Source: Haladaptatus sp. QDMS2 (lineage in GTDB: Archaea; Halobacteriota; Halobacteria; Halobacteriales; Halococcaceae). From it: 64,000 nt of DNA. A program made the position numbers and the translations under genes. The notes beneath the pieces are model-generated. The model saw only the letters and a list, made by a program, of their open reading frames with translations, did no database searches and was not told the origin of the DNA. Below are positions 25,002 through 33,881 of this stretch, one piece after another; within the stretch, counting starts at the first letter, position 1; every line of letters begins with the position of its first letter. Location: the NCBI RefSeq assembly GCF_029338295.1, contig NZ_CP119791.1:1054001-1118000 (forward strand), in the 5' to 3' direction.

Positions 25002-25072
25002 TGCGGGGTGCGGGAATTGAACCCGCGTCGAAAGCTTGGAAGGCTTTAGTCATACCACTAGACCAACCCCGC
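25002..25072 (-). tRNA. tRNA-Gly (anticodon TCC)
   Basis: On the minus strand the cloverleaf is complete: acceptor GCGGGGT/ACCCCGC, D arm, anticodon stem AAAGC/GCTTT with loop CTTCCAA (anticodon TCC, reads GGA), and T arm GCGGG-TTCAATT-CCCGC. The discriminator base is A. No intron; CCA is not encoded. Confidence 0.95.
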
Positions 25073-25277
25073 GTGTTACGGTTTTGGCGCTCACACGACA
25101 CGAAAGCGCGTAGTCGAGCCAAAGCCCGAGTACGCGAACGATATGATCCACGCCGTGTCCGACCCGCCCAGGTCGGACGCGGTAATCGTGTGTCGCAGAT
25201 AGGTCTAAACCGTGCCCCGTTAAGGGTGTTTCTTTTTTCGCACGAACGTTTTGTACGTGGCAATCGTCTACTGAGGT

Positions 25278-25679
25278 ATGCGAATCCTGGTCGCCATCGA
25301 CAGTTCCGAGTGCAGTTTCACCGCGCTTTCGTACGCACTGGACTTCTACGAGATGGGCGGGGTCGAACTCGACGTGGTCCACGTCACGGATTTCAAGACC
25401 GACGCGACCGAGGCGCTCGTCGCGAAGGCACGCGAGATGCTCGCCGACGCCGGGATCGATACTGAACCGGAGGTCGTCACCAATCTCGGACTCGATACGC
25501 CGAAGGCCTCTGTTCGCGTGGGGCAGCGAATCGTCGAACTCGCGACCGAGCGCGGCGCAGACCAGATTGTCGTCGGGCGGCACGGCGAAACCGGTATGTT
25601 AGAGAAGATAATTCTCGGCAGCACGTCAGAGACCGTCGTCAAAGGGGCGGAAATCCCGGTGACGGTCATTCCGGCGTGA
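25278..25679 (+). CDS. Universal stress protein (UspA family)
   Basis: A 133-residue single-domain USP, a cytoplasmic nucleotide-binding protein of stress responses. It begins MRILVAIDSSECSFTALSYA with the first strand and Asp of the family, and the ATP-loop region is IVVGRHGETGMLEKIILGS near residues 98-116, followed by VVKGAEIPVTVIPA. The spacing between GRHG and GS is one residue longer than in the standard loop. The gene is monocistronic; its stop overlaps the convergent methyltransferase gene end by 14 bases. Confidence 0.9.
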   Translation: MRILVAIDSSECSFTALSYALDFYEMGGVELDVVHVTDFKTDATEALVAKAREMLADAGIDTEPEVVTNLGLDTPKASVRVGQRIVELATERGADQIVVGRHGETGMLEKIILGSTSETVVKGAEIPVTVIPA

Positions 25680-26310
25680 CGACTGTGTAGCAGTTGCCAC
25701 TAGAGAGTTCGTTCGACACTACGCGAAGGTCGCTCGCCGCGAAGTCGGCATCGAATTCGGCCGGCGCGTAGATGTGGTAGAATCGCGGGACAGTCTCGCC
25801 ACCGGGCAGCGTCCAATCGACCAGGGTATCGAAGCCTTCCGGGCCGTCGTGGTCGAAGGCGTCGTGGGCAGTCGACCAGACGCTCACGAGCGCCCGGGCC
25901 TCCGGTTCGAGGACGCGAGCGAGTTCGTCGAGACTCGCCCGGCGCAGCGAGCGTTCTGGGAGGTGGTGCAGGGTCGCAACGTAGAGTGCGAGGTCAATGC
26001 TATTTGCGGCGAACGGGAGGCTGGCGGCGTCGCCGGCGACGAACGCGGCGTCGAACCCGCGGTCTGTGGCCCGTGCTCGCGCCTCGCCGAGCAGGCCGAT
26101 ACTCGCGTCGAGACCGATGGCTCGCGTCGCCTTCTCCGCGAGCAGTTCCGTGTGTCGGCCGTTTCCACAGCCGATGTCGAGGGCCGTCTCGGCGGGTGGC
26201 TGGGCGTCGAGAAACGACGCCACCTCCGGCCAGGCGTACTCGCGAGTTTTCGAGAAATGGGCCGCGATGCGGTCGTAGGTGTCTTTGACCGCCTTGCGTG
26301 ACCGGTCCAT
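25666..26310 (-). CDS. Class I SAM-dependent methyltransferase
   Basis: A 214-residue methyltransferase with the Rossmann SAM-binding core: motif I ALDIGCGNGRHTELLAE (about residues 39-55), the acidic residue ending strand 2 (GLDAS), and motif VAGDAASLPFAANSIDLALY. The start MDRSRKAVKDTYDRIAAHFSKTREY resembles the TRM9/ABH8-type tRNA wobble-uridine methyltransferase group, as does LHHLPERSLRRASLDELARVL. A tRNA-modifying role is therefore a reasonable but unproven guess. The ATG at 26310 is preferred over the TTG two codons upstream. The 3' end overlaps the stress protein gene. Confidence 0.83.
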   Translation of the reverse strand: MDRSRKAVKDTYDRIAAHFSKTREYAWPEVASFLDAQPPAETALDIGCGNGRHTELLAEKATRAIGLDASIGLLGEARARATDRGFDAAFVAGDAASLPFAANSIDLALYVATLHHLPERSLRRASLDELARVLEPEARALVSVWSTAHDAFDHDGPEGFDTLVDWTLPGGETVPRFYHIYAPAEFDADFAASDLRVVSNELSSGNCYTVVTPE

Positions 26311-26349
26311 GAGCAAACCAACTTCTGGACAGCCTTCCGTGTTGCCTTC

Positions 26350-28440
26350 TCAGAGGACGAGAAACATCCCGTAGGCGATGAGCAGCATGATGGTGGCGTG
26401 TTTCGCACCGGCCCTGACCGTCCCCTCGCTCATTTGGCCAGCGACGAGTCCCGAGAAGAACCCCTGTAACAGCGCAGCGTGGAAGAAAATCATCTCGTAC
26501 TGCAGTTTCTCTGCGTCGGTGATGCCGGCGGCCTGACCGGCCAGTCCCACCGAGTTGACGAGGTCGCCCGACGGGATGCTCGGGATGAACACGCTCACCA
26601 TCACGTAGACGATGGTGAGGAAGACGAGAAACGAGATGTACGTGATGATGAGGTAAACCATCATCTCCTGTTCGCGTTTTTCTTCTAACTGCTGAATCGA
26701 CCGCGCCTCGTCCGCGGCGATTCTGAGCACGGGCGCGATGTCACCGCTCGCGCGAATGGCGTTCGAGATGAGCGTCACCGCTCTGGTCACGCTCGGTGCG
26801 CGCACCCGGTATTCGAAGCGATGGAGGGCCGTCTCCACGTCCGCGCCGTAGTTGATGTCGTGCCAGATGCGCGTCATCTCTGTGTCAAGCGCACCAAGGT
26901 CGTTCTGGCGGATTTTTTCGATCCCACCGACGACCGAGATGCCCGCCTCGTTGAGGCTGGCGAGGCGTTCGAACAGTTCGGGGATGGCGTTCTCGATGGC
27001 GGCCCGCCGACGGGCGTGAACCTCCCAGACGATTGCAAACGTCGCGATTACGAACAATACGCCCTGTATCAACACGTCGTCGAGGCCGGCTACGGCCACC
27101 GTGCCGCCGAGCACTGCGGGCCAGATAATAATCATCACCCAGAGCGCTGCGAGCGGCATCGTCGCGTAGAGGAGGACGAACGGCCGCTCGAACACGGTCT
27201 GTACCGGACGTTCGAGGGTCCGGGCGACGGTCCGGAACCGTTCGTACAGTTCGAGTTGCGCGAGGAGTTCTCGGTCGCGCGGCGAGTGCGCGTAGCCACC
27301 GTCGGTCAGTGGCCGGGCCGCGTCGGGTGAGCGGGTCGTTCGAACGCCGGTGACGGCGAGCGGCTGGGTGGTCGAATCGTGGGAGATGCGTGGACCGCCC
27401 GTGGCGGTGGTAAACCGGTCGAGGTAGAGGATGAACGCTATCGTCGCCAGTGGGACGAGGACGTAGACGACCACCTGCAAAGCGAGCAGCGTGCCGCCAC
27501 TCACGAGACCGATGATGAGCAACACGGTAATTAGGAACAGCGGTCCGACGACCAGCACCGACACGTACCCCTCCGCGAACGCGGCGAGCAGTTCGAGGAA
27601 CGACGACTGTCGCGACTCCGCTTCCTGCTTTCGCCGTTCGTACTCTTCACGGAGGAAGTCGGGAACGTGCTGACCGCTCTGCAGGACGCTCGAAACGTTC
27701 TCCAGAAACGTCTTCAACTCCGTGCTCGGCGTCCGGCGAGACACCCGCTGAATCGCAGTGAGAATGTCCGCGCCAAGCAGGTCCATGTCGCGGGTCGCGA
27801 CGGCCAGCTCCTCCGCCGATTCGCCGTACACCGAACTGTTGTCTCTGAGCGCGCGCAGAATCTTCGGAAACGCCATCCCACCCCGAGAGAGGGCGTACAT
27901 GAACGCGACGGTCCGAGCGATGCTCTCGTCGATTCTGCGCTCGCGGCCGTCCGCGTGGGCGGCGGGAACACCCCAGCGAAGGCGGTAGGTGACGAATCCA
28001 CCGAGAAGCGCGGCGGTGGCGCTGAGGGCGAACAGGACGACGAACCGCCGAATCTCGGGAATCTGCACGCCGGGAATACGGCTGAGCATCCCCAGTGCAG
28101 GGACCTGTTCGACGATGAGGCCACTCGACACGGAGATGACGAAGAGCACGAAAACGGCGACGTAAATCCCGAGAATCGCAGACACGACGGCGATAGTGCC
28201 ACTGTAGAGCAGCGTCTTCGAAGCGAACACCCGGTAGGGGATGTCGATTTGCGCCCGCTGGAGGGTTCGGCGTCGTGCCAGCCGATTGCCGACGTTCTGG
28301 ACGTAGTTCCCGAAGGTAGCGAGCGCGAGCCGCGTGAACAAGCGGTCGAGCCAGTTACTGTAGGGCGTCGCCACGAGCATCGCGAGGAGGGCGACGCTGC
28401 CGACCAGCGGCGCGACGGAGAGCAGAGTCTTGAGCATCAT
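26350..28440 (-). CDS. PilC/TadC-like type IV pilus platform protein (T2SSF domains)
   Basis: A 696-residue multi-spanning membrane protein of the type II secretion F / archaeal pilus platform family, on which pilins are assembled. It has two T2SSF-like cytoplasmic domains (about residues 165-290 and 500-620), the first with RRIDESIARTVAFMYALSRG and the second with IENAIPELFERLASLNEAGI, each bounded by membrane helices. The last helices lie near residues 570-690. The length and double-domain layout match haloarchaeal PilC-type proteins. Translation starts at an ATG whose bases overlap the PilB-like stop (ATGA at 28440-28437), so the two are tightly coupled. Confidence 0.88.
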   Translation of the reverse strand: MMLKTLLSVAPLVGSVALLAMLVATPYSNWLDRLFTRLALATFGNYVQNVGNRLARRRTLQRAQIDIPYRVFASKTLLYSGTIAVVSAILGIYVAVFVLFVISVSSGLIVEQVPALGMLSRIPGVQIPEIRRFVVLFALSATAALLGGFVTYRLRWGVPAAHADGRERRIDESIARTVAFMYALSRGGMAFPKILRALRDNSSVYGESAEELAVATRDMDLLGADILTAIQRVSRRTPSTELKTFLENVSSVLQSGQHVPDFLREEYERRKQEAESRQSSFLELLAAFAEGYVSVLVVGPLFLITVLLIIGLVSGGTLLALQVVVYVLVPLATIAFILYLDRFTTATGGPRISHDSTTQPLAVTGVRTTRSPDAARPLTDGGYAHSPRDRELLAQLELYERFRTVARTLERPVQTVFERPFVLLYATMPLAALWVMIIIWPAVLGGTVAVAGLDDVLIQGVLFVIATFAIVWEVHARRRAAIENAIPELFERLASLNEAGISVVGGIEKIRQNDLGALDTEMTRIWHDINYGADVETALHRFEYRVRAPSVTRAVTLISNAIRASGDIAPVLRIAADEARSIQQLEEKREQEMMVYLIITYISFLVFLTIVYVMVSVFIPSIPSGDLVNSVGLAGQAAGITDAEKLQYEMIFFHAALLQGFFSGLVAGQMSEGTVRAGAKHATIMLLIAYGMFLVL

Positions 28441-30092
28441 TCTGCCGAGGGGGCGGGTGCCTTCTCGGCGTCGATTCTCGCCAGAACCGCTGCCTTGTCG
28501 GCGTAGTACTCGTTGACCTCCGCGGTGAACTGCCGGTAGTCGGACACCCCCTGTTCGCGCAGGTGTTCGAGGAAGCGCCGCCGATTCCTGAGCTCCGAGA
28601 GCAACTGCGCCTGTGACCACCCGCGCTCGTCGCGTATCTCGTCGAGCACAGTGCTCGTCCCCTCGGTGACGGTGTCGGTGCTCGGATTCCAGGTGTACGC
28701 CGTCGAGTAGTCGAGTTCGCCGGTTCGCTGGTTAATTCCCTCTATCTCTGCGATGGTCCGGTTACGTCTCGAGCGCTCGCCGTCGATTCTGACGAGCGAC
28801 TGGATACAGAGTATGTCGAGCGACTGGACCATCTGCCGGGGGACGTTGATGGGTTCGTTTTCGAGACGGTTGATGACCGTCTGGACGCTGTCTGCGTGCA
28901 TCGTCGAGTAGGTGGTGTGGCCGGTGTTCATCGCCTGAAACAGCGTCATCGCCTCCTCGCCGCGCACCTCGCCGACGATGATGTACTCGGGGCGGTGGCG
29001 CAACGCAGAGCGCAACAGGTCGAACATCGTGATGTCGGCTCCCGCGTCCAGTCGGTCGCGGGTGACCGAGGAGAGCCAGTTTTCGTGGTACAGCGCGAGT
29101 TCGTGAGTGTCCTCGATGGTGAGCACCTTCGCTCGCGGCGGGATGAACATCGAGACGGCGTTCATCGAGGTGGTCTTCCCGGAGGCCGTCCCGCCAGCGA
29201 AGATGAGCGATTTGCCGCTCTCGATACCGAGCCACAGATAGGCCATCTGGCGGAGCGTGAACGTCCCGTAGTTGATGAGGTCGATGGGCGTGAGCGGGTC
29301 TTCGGCGTAGCGCCGAATCGTGAACGCAGAACCGCGCGGCGTCACCTCCTGGCCAATGACGAGTTCGGCACGACTGCCGTCGGGGAGCGTGGTACCCACC
29401 ACCGGCGACCCGATAGAGATGTGCTGGCCCGAGCGCTGGGCGAGTTGGATAACGAAGTTGTCGAGTTCGTCGCGCTGGAAGCTGATGCTCGTCTCGATGT
29501 TGTCCTGTTGGTCGTGGTAAATGAACAGCGGGATGTCGTACCCGTCACACGAGATGTCCTCTACGTGGGGGTCGTGCATGACCGGGTCGAGCTTTCCGTA
29601 GCCCAGAAACGAGCGATAGAGGTAGTAAAAGAGGCGGTAGAACGTCGCCATCTCGACGGAGACGCCGTACTCCTCCAAGCGTTTTCGCAGTTCGTCTTTC
29701 AGCACGTCTTCGGGCGAGTGTTCGCCGGTCTTCCGGTACAGCAGCGGGTCACGGATGTCGTCGACGAGCGTTTCGAGCAGGCGCGCTTCGACTGACGAGA
29801 GGTCGGGTTCGACGACGTGATAGCGGTGGTCGTTCGCCGCCGGGTTGAACAGAATCGTGACGAACGCGAACGGAGCGTTCACCCAGTAGCGGTCGATTTC
29901 TTCCCAGCCATCCAGGCCGTCGTAGGTGACGAGCGGGCCATCCTCGTTCGGGTCGTAGTTTTCGAGTTCGAGCGACGACCCGGAAAGCATCTTCGAAGCG
30001 CGTGACAGCCAGTTTTGAAACTGGCTCAGGGCACTCGATTCGGGTTCGTAGGCGTCGTGTGTGTCCGTGTCTGTCGGTCGTTGTCCTGCCAT
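28437..30092 (-). CDS. PilB-like type II/IV secretion ATPase
   Basis: A 551-residue motor ATPase of the GspE/PilB/VirB11 family that drives pilus assembly. Walker A is GGTASGKTTSMN near residue 300, the Walker B region contains YIIVGEVRGEEA, and the His-box contains GHTTYSTMHADS. The N-terminal 150 residues form the usual archaeal lead domain (LVTYDGLDGWEEIDRYWVN). The ATG at 30092 is preferred over the GTG extension. It sits between a small membrane protein gene upstream and the PilC-like gene downstream, on the same strand. No pilin or prepilin peptidase gene is adjacent; the nearest pilin-signal protein is 8 kb away on the plus strand. Confidence 0.92.
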   Translation of the reverse strand: MAGQRPTDTDTHDAYEPESSALSQFQNWLSRASKMLSGSSLELENYDPNEDGPLVTYDGLDGWEEIDRYWVNAPFAFVTILFNPAANDHRYHVVEPDLSSVEARLLETLVDDIRDPLLYRKTGEHSPEDVLKDELRKRLEEYGVSVEMATFYRLFYYLYRSFLGYGKLDPVMHDPHVEDISCDGYDIPLFIYHDQQDNIETSISFQRDELDNFVIQLAQRSGQHISIGSPVVGTTLPDGSRAELVIGQEVTPRGSAFTIRRYAEDPLTPIDLINYGTFTLRQMAYLWLGIESGKSLIFAGGTASGKTTSMNAVSMFIPPRAKVLTIEDTHELALYHENWLSSVTRDRLDAGADITMFDLLRSALRHRPEYIIVGEVRGEEAMTLFQAMNTGHTTYSTMHADSVQTVINRLENEPINVPRQMVQSLDILCIQSLVRIDGERSRRNRTIAEIEGINQRTGELDYSTAYTWNPSTDTVTEGTSTVLDEIRDERGWSQAQLLSELRNRRRFLEHLREQGVSDYRQFTAEVNEYYADKAAVLARIDAEKAPAPSAE

Positions 30093-30173
30093 GAAATCCC
30101 CACTGACGCCCCGCACGGGCGGTCGGTTACTGTCATGACTGTGCGGCGGAAACTACATAAATCCGACCCAAAA

Positions 30174-30674
30174 TCAGGCCCGCTCGACCCGCAGCAGTGT
30201 CGCCCCGAAGACGAGGAAAAACAGCGCCCCGAGGGGGACGGCGATGCCGATGAACGACTGAAAGAGGAGTGCCGTCGCCACGGTGAGCACGAGGCCCGTA
30301 ACGAGCAACAGGCCGCCGATGGCGCGAACGGGGTCCACTGGTCCCGCTTCGACAGTGTCCTCAGCGAGGTAGAGCGCGATACTCACGACGAGCGCGAGGA
30401 AGAACACGAACGCACCGACGAGCCAGATTTGCTGGGCAAGGATGGTCTGTGCGTTCTCGTAAAAGGACTGCAGTTCGAGAACGGTAAACAGAATCTGTTC
30501 CTGTTCGCCAAAGGAGATGCCGAAGATGTACTGTACGTGGAAGAATAGGAACCGAATGACGACGACGGTCCCGATGTCGAGGGAGGCGACCGAGAACGAC
30601 CACGGCATCAGCGCCGACAGCCACGTCGCCAGCACCGCGAGTTCGTTCGCGTAGTCCTCATTTACCCAGGCCAT
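30174..30674 (-). CDS. Hypothetical membrane protein upstream of the pilus genes
   Basis: A 166-residue protein with at least three clear C-terminal membrane helices (about 84-104, 117-137 and 140-160; for example IWLVGAFVFFLALVVSIALY) and one or two weaker hydrophobic stretches near the N-terminus (ATWLSALMPWSF, VVVIRFLFFHVQYIFG). No family could be named. It lies 81 bases upstream of the PilB-like gene on the same strand and may be part of the same transcription unit, but the gap also leaves room for a separate promoter. The start MAWVNEDYANE is chosen because the upstream frame is rich in Pro and Arg. Divergent from the 30775 gene. Confidence 0.75.
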   Translation of the reverse strand: MAWVNEDYANELAVLATWLSALMPWSFSVASLDIGTVVVIRFLFFHVQYIFGISFGEQEQILFTVLELQSFYENAQTILAQQIWLVGAFVFFLALVVSIALYLAEDTVEAGPVDPVRAIGGLLLVTGLVLTVATALLFQSFIGIAVPLGALFFLVFGATLLRVERA

Positions 30675-30774
30675 TACACAAATCGGCACTGTCCATCGGG
30701 TAAAAACTACCGCAAGACGGGCGTCTGACGGAGGCGGTACGTACTTAGGGTGTGCGTCCATATAGCACACGAAG

Positions 30775-31233
30775 ATGAGGCGTGACTATTTCGGGGCGTC
30801 ATTTTCGAACCTCGATGGTGGGTCCCCAGACGACCAACCAACGCTCTCGATTTCCTTCACCGGACCCCGGGAGAAGTTCGACGACCGGCTCTCTGGCCGC
30901 GACGACGCGCCGTTCGACCAGGACAGCATCGACGTATCGTTCCGACTCAGAAATCCACTCGAAGCCGACGACACAGCGGGCGTGCTCGCCGTGTCGAACC
31001 GAACGACAGGCGAGTTCCTTCTCGAAGTGAACGTCGCGACGGAAGGGGTCCTCCGGTTCATCCGTGCGGCCCGTCGATACGGCAACCTGAGCGACGGCGA
31101 CAGCAATTATACCCTCGTCGTGGACGTCGGGGACGACCGCATCGAGATGGACAAATCGACGTTCCTCGTTTACGGCCACGCGGGTGACCTCCTCCACCAG
31201 CACAGCCTCATTCCGAGCGGTGTCGAACTCTGA
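30775..31233 (+). CDS. Haloarchaeal hypothetical protein (resembles DUF5793 family)
   Basis: A 152-residue acidic cytoplasmic protein starting MRRDYFGASFSNLD. The sequence alternates charged turns with short strands: PTLSISFTGPREKFDDRL, IDVSFRLRN, AGVLAVSNRTTGEFLLEVN and NYTLVVDVGDDRIEMDKST. The start and strand pattern resemble a haloarchaeal family of unknown function that I recall as DUF5793; this assignment needs a database search. There are no catalytic motifs or membrane helices. Monocistronic, 50 bases upstream of the sugar-phosphate mutase gene. Confidence 0.75.
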   Translation: MRRDYFGASFSNLDGGSPDDQPTLSISFTGPREKFDDRLSGRDDAPFDQDSIDVSFRLRNPLEADDTAGVLAVSNRTTGEFLLEVNVATEGVLRFIRAARRYGNLSDGDSNYTLVVDVGDDRIEMDKSTFLVYGHAGDLLHQHSLIPSGVEL

Positions 31234-31254
31234 GGGCGACGGAAACTGCGTGGA

Positions 31255-31262
31255 AATAAATA
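31255..31262 (+). promoter_or_regulatory. TATA box for the phosphomutase gene
   Basis: AAATAAAT lies 22-29 bases before the ATG at 31284. The spacing indicates a leaderless transcript and confirms the start codon. Confidence 0.5.
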
Positions 31263-31283
31263 GCCACCGCGGGAATTCGAGGT

Positions 31284-32636
31284 ATGGAACTATTCGGAAC
31301 GGCGGGGATTCGCGGAAGTGCCCGCGACCGAGTAACGCCGTCGCTGGCGCTCGCAGTCGGCCGCGCCGCCGGTGACGAACACGACGAATTCGTCGTTGCG
31401 CGTGACGGCCGAGAGACGGGTCCCGCGCTCGCCGCCGCCATCGAGGCGGGTCTCGAAAGCGCGGGTGCGACCGTCTACCGGGCCGGACAACTCCCGACTC
31501 CGGCACTCGCGTTCGCCTCACAGGGCCGTCACGGCGTGATGATTACAGCGAGCCACAATCCGCCCCAGGACAACGGCATCAAACTCTTTCGTGACGGCGT
31601 CGAGTACGACCGTGACGCAGAGCGGCGCATCGAAGAGCGCGTCGAAGCGGGCCAGTCGCCGGTCGAGTGGGACGAGTGGGGCACCGCGAGCGCCATCGAA
31701 CCCCTGTCGGCCTACTGTGACGCCGTCGTCGAATACGCGAAGGTGATGGGCGAGCCGCTCGACGGGCTCAAGGTCGCCGTCGATTGTGGCAACGGAATGT
31801 CCGCCCTCGCGACGCCGCAGGTGCTCCGCGAACTCGGTGCGCACGTCGTCACCCTGAACGGAAACGTGGACGGGCGCTTCCCGGGTCGCGAGAGCAAGCC
31901 AACGCCGGAGACGCTAGCCGACCTGCGGGCGTTCCTCGCTGACGGCGACTTCGCCTTCGGCATCGGGCACGACGGCGACGCCGACCGCGCCGTGTTTCTG
32001 GACGGCGACGGAGATATCGTCCACGAGGACACTGTCGTCGCCATCCTCGCAGAGCACTATGTCCGTGCGAGCGACGTCGCCGACTCAGTGGTCGTGACCA
32101 CGCCGAACGCCTCCGCGCGCATCGACGAGCGTGTCCGCGAGGCCGGAGGCCGCGTCGAACGGGTTCGACTCGGCGCACTCCACGAGGGCATCGCGAGCGC
32201 ACTCGACGCCGGCGAGGACGGGACGAGCGTCGTCTTCGCCGCAGAACCGTGGAAACACATCCACACGCAGTTCGGCGGCTGGATAGACGGCCCAGCGAGT
32301 GCGGCGGTGTTCGCCCGTCTCGTGGCGGCACACGGCCTCGACGCACTTCGCAAACCGGTCACAGAACGGCCGTACCGCAAGGTCAGCACTGAGTGCCCGG
32401 ACGACCGGAAAGCTGCGACGATGGGCCAGCTGGCAAAGACGCTACCCGCGGCATTCCCCGAAGCGACGGTGGATACAGAATACGGCGTCCGCCTCGAACG
32501 AGAAGACGGGTCGTGGGTGCTCGTGCGCCCGAGCGGGACCGAGCCGTATGTCAGAGTGTACGCAGAAAGCGACGACGTAGACACCCTTGTTTCTGAGGTT
32601 ATCGAAATCGTAAAAACGGCGGTTGCAGGGCGCTAA
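31284..32636 (+). CDS. Phosphoglucosamine mutase / phosphomannomutase family enzyme
   Basis: A 450-residue alpha-D-phosphohexomutase, which moves phosphate between C1 and C6 of a hexose phosphate. The phosphoserine loop is TASHNPPQDNG with S90, the metal loop is GHDGDADRAVF (about 231-241), the sugar-binding motif near residue 318 contains AAEPWKHIH, and the phosphate-binding end is RPSGTEPYVRVYAE. Archaeal members serve as GlmM or ManB; sequence by eye does not separate these. It starts a run of plus-strand genes that continues with the nucleoside importer, and a role in converting ribose- or hexose-phosphates from nucleosides is possible. Confidence 0.9.
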   Translation: MELFGTAGIRGSARDRVTPSLALAVGRAAGDEHDEFVVARDGRETGPALAAAIEAGLESAGATVYRAGQLPTPALAFASQGRHGVMITASHNPPQDNGIKLFRDGVEYDRDAERRIEERVEAGQSPVEWDEWGTASAIEPLSAYCDAVVEYAKVMGEPLDGLKVAVDCGNGMSALATPQVLRELGAHVVTLNGNVDGRFPGRESKPTPETLADLRAFLADGDFAFGIGHDGDADRAVFLDGDGDIVHEDTVVAILAEHYVRASDVADSVVVTTPNASARIDERVREAGGRVERVRLGALHEGIASALDAGEDGTSVVFAAEPWKHIHTQFGGWIDGPASAAVFARLVAAHGLDALRKPVTERPYRKVSTECPDDRKAATMGQLAKTLPAAFPEATVDTEYGVRLEREDGSWVLVRPSGTEPYVRVYAESDDVDTLVSEVIEIVKTAVAGR

Positions 32637-32668
32637 TCTGCGACAGCGCGCACATTCAAAACGAACGA

Positions 32669-32675
32669 TTTATAC
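32669..32675 (+). promoter_or_regulatory. TATA box for the nucleoside importer operon
   Basis: TTTATAC in ACGATTTATACAGTTC is 25 bases upstream of the ATG at 32700. This marks a promoter separate from the phosphomutase gene and a leaderless start. Confidence 0.55.
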
Positions 32676-32699
32676 AGTTCTTGCCTGCTTTTGTGAGAT

Positions 32700-33815
32700 A
32701 TGCCTGTCGACCGACGACGATTCCTCAAAGCAACGGGTGCACTCGGGGCAGTGGGCCTCGCTGGGTGTACGACAAATCCGAACAACGACGCGGGTGACAA
32801 CAATAACAACAACACGGGCAACGGAGACGGCGACGGCGGCGAAGACCCCGTCAACGTTGGGATGGTCTACGCCACGGGCGGCCTCGGTGACAAGTCGTTC
32901 AACGACATGGCCCACCAGGGCGTCCAGCAGGCGGCAAAGGAATACAACGTCGAGTACCAGAACGCAGAGCCAGAAGAGGCCTCGCAGGTCGGGAGCCTCC
33001 AGAAGCGCTTCGCACAGGAAGGAACCTTCGACCTCATCACGGGCGTTGGCTTCGTCCAGAAAGACGGCATGGTCACGAACGCCCAGGAGTTCCCCGACCA
33101 GAACTGGATTCTCATCGACGAGACCGCTCAGACCGAGGACGGAAAACTCTTGGAGAACGTCGCAAACTACCGCTTCAAGGAACACCAGGGCTCGTTCCAG
33201 ATTGGCTACCTCTCTGCACTGCTCTCCACCCAGGAGTTCAGCGCCGGTGAGAGTTCGACGAAACCAGACCAGAAGTCCGTCGGCTTCGTCGGCGGGTTCG
33301 AGATTCCGCTCATCAAGAAGTTCCTCGCTGGCTTCCAGGCTGGCGTCGCTCACTACGACGACAGCATCGAAGTCCAGTCCGCCTACGCGGGTGCGTTCAA
33401 CGACCCTGCGACGGGGAAAGAGATCGCGCTCTCGATGTACGACAACGGTGCGGACATCGTCTACCACGCGGCCGGTGGCACGGGCCTCGGCGTCTTCCAG
33501 GCGGCCCGTCAGGTTGGTGGCTTCGCGATGGGCGTCGACGCAGACCAGTCGAAATCCAACGCGGAGTACAAGGACGTCATCCTCGCGAGCATGGTCAAGC
33601 ACGTCGACCTCGCCGTCTACGAGTCGGTCGAGGCCGTCGTCAACGGTAACTTCAAAGGCGGCGTCGAGAACCGCCTCGGGCTCAAGGAAGAAGGTGTCGA
33701 GGCCGTCTACGGGCAGGAACTCGGCAGCGCCATCCCAGAGGACGTAAAGAGCAAGCTCGAAGAGAGCAAACAGCAGATCATCGACGGTGAGATTACGGTT
33801 CCGTCAGAGCTGTAA
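32700..33815 (+). CDS. BMP-family ABC transporter substrate-binding lipoprotein (nucleoside type)
   Basis: A 371-residue extracellular binding protein of the basic membrane protein (BMP/PnrA/Med) family. Members capture nucleosides. The signal is of Tat-lipoprotein type: DRRRFLKATG then lipobox LAGC with C23. An Asn/Asp/Gly linker (about 26-50) follows. The mature domain shows family marks such as GMVYATGGLGDKSFNDMA and GFVQKDGMV, and the late motif YHAAGGTGLGVFQAA. It is the first gene of an operon with an ATPase and two permeases, followed further on by cytidine deaminase and uridine phosphorylase, which supports nucleoside uptake. Confidence 0.9.
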   Translation: MPVDRRRFLKATGALGAVGLAGCTTNPNNDAGDNNNNNTGNGDGDGGEDPVNVGMVYATGGLGDKSFNDMAHQGVQQAAKEYNVEYQNAEPEEASQVGSLQKRFAQEGTFDLITGVGFVQKDGMVTNAQEFPDQNWILIDETAQTEDGKLLENVANYRFKEHQGSFQIGYLSALLSTQEFSAGESSTKPDQKSVGFVGGFEIPLIKKFLAGFQAGVAHYDDSIEVQSAYAGAFNDPATGKEIALSMYDNGADIVYHAAGGTGLGVFQAARQVGGFAMGVDADQSKSNAEYKDVILASMVKHVDLAVYESVEAVVNGNFKGGVENRLGLKEEGVEAVYGQELGSAIPEDVKSKLEESKQQIIDGEITVPSEL

Positions 33816-33833
33816 TCGGAAACCGTACAATAC

Positions 33834-33862
33834 TTGCCCGAACCTTCCGAACCCTCGGGCAA
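33834..33862 (+). promoter_or_regulatory. Intercistronic stem-loop after the binding-protein gene
   Basis: TTGCCCGA (33834-33841) and TCGGGCAA (33855-33862) form a perfect 8-bp stem with a 13-base loop between the binding-protein and ATPase genes. Such hairpins often stabilise the upstream message or limit read-through, giving more binding protein than transporter. Confidence 0.5.
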
Positions 33863-33881
33863 AGCTGCGCAACCTATTTCA

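Noticed and set aside
24777-25049. Possible small plus-strand protein near tRNA-Gly
   Set aside because: It runs into the tRNA on the opposite strand, has no convincing start signal, and lacks protein-like composition; a structured RNA explains the region better.
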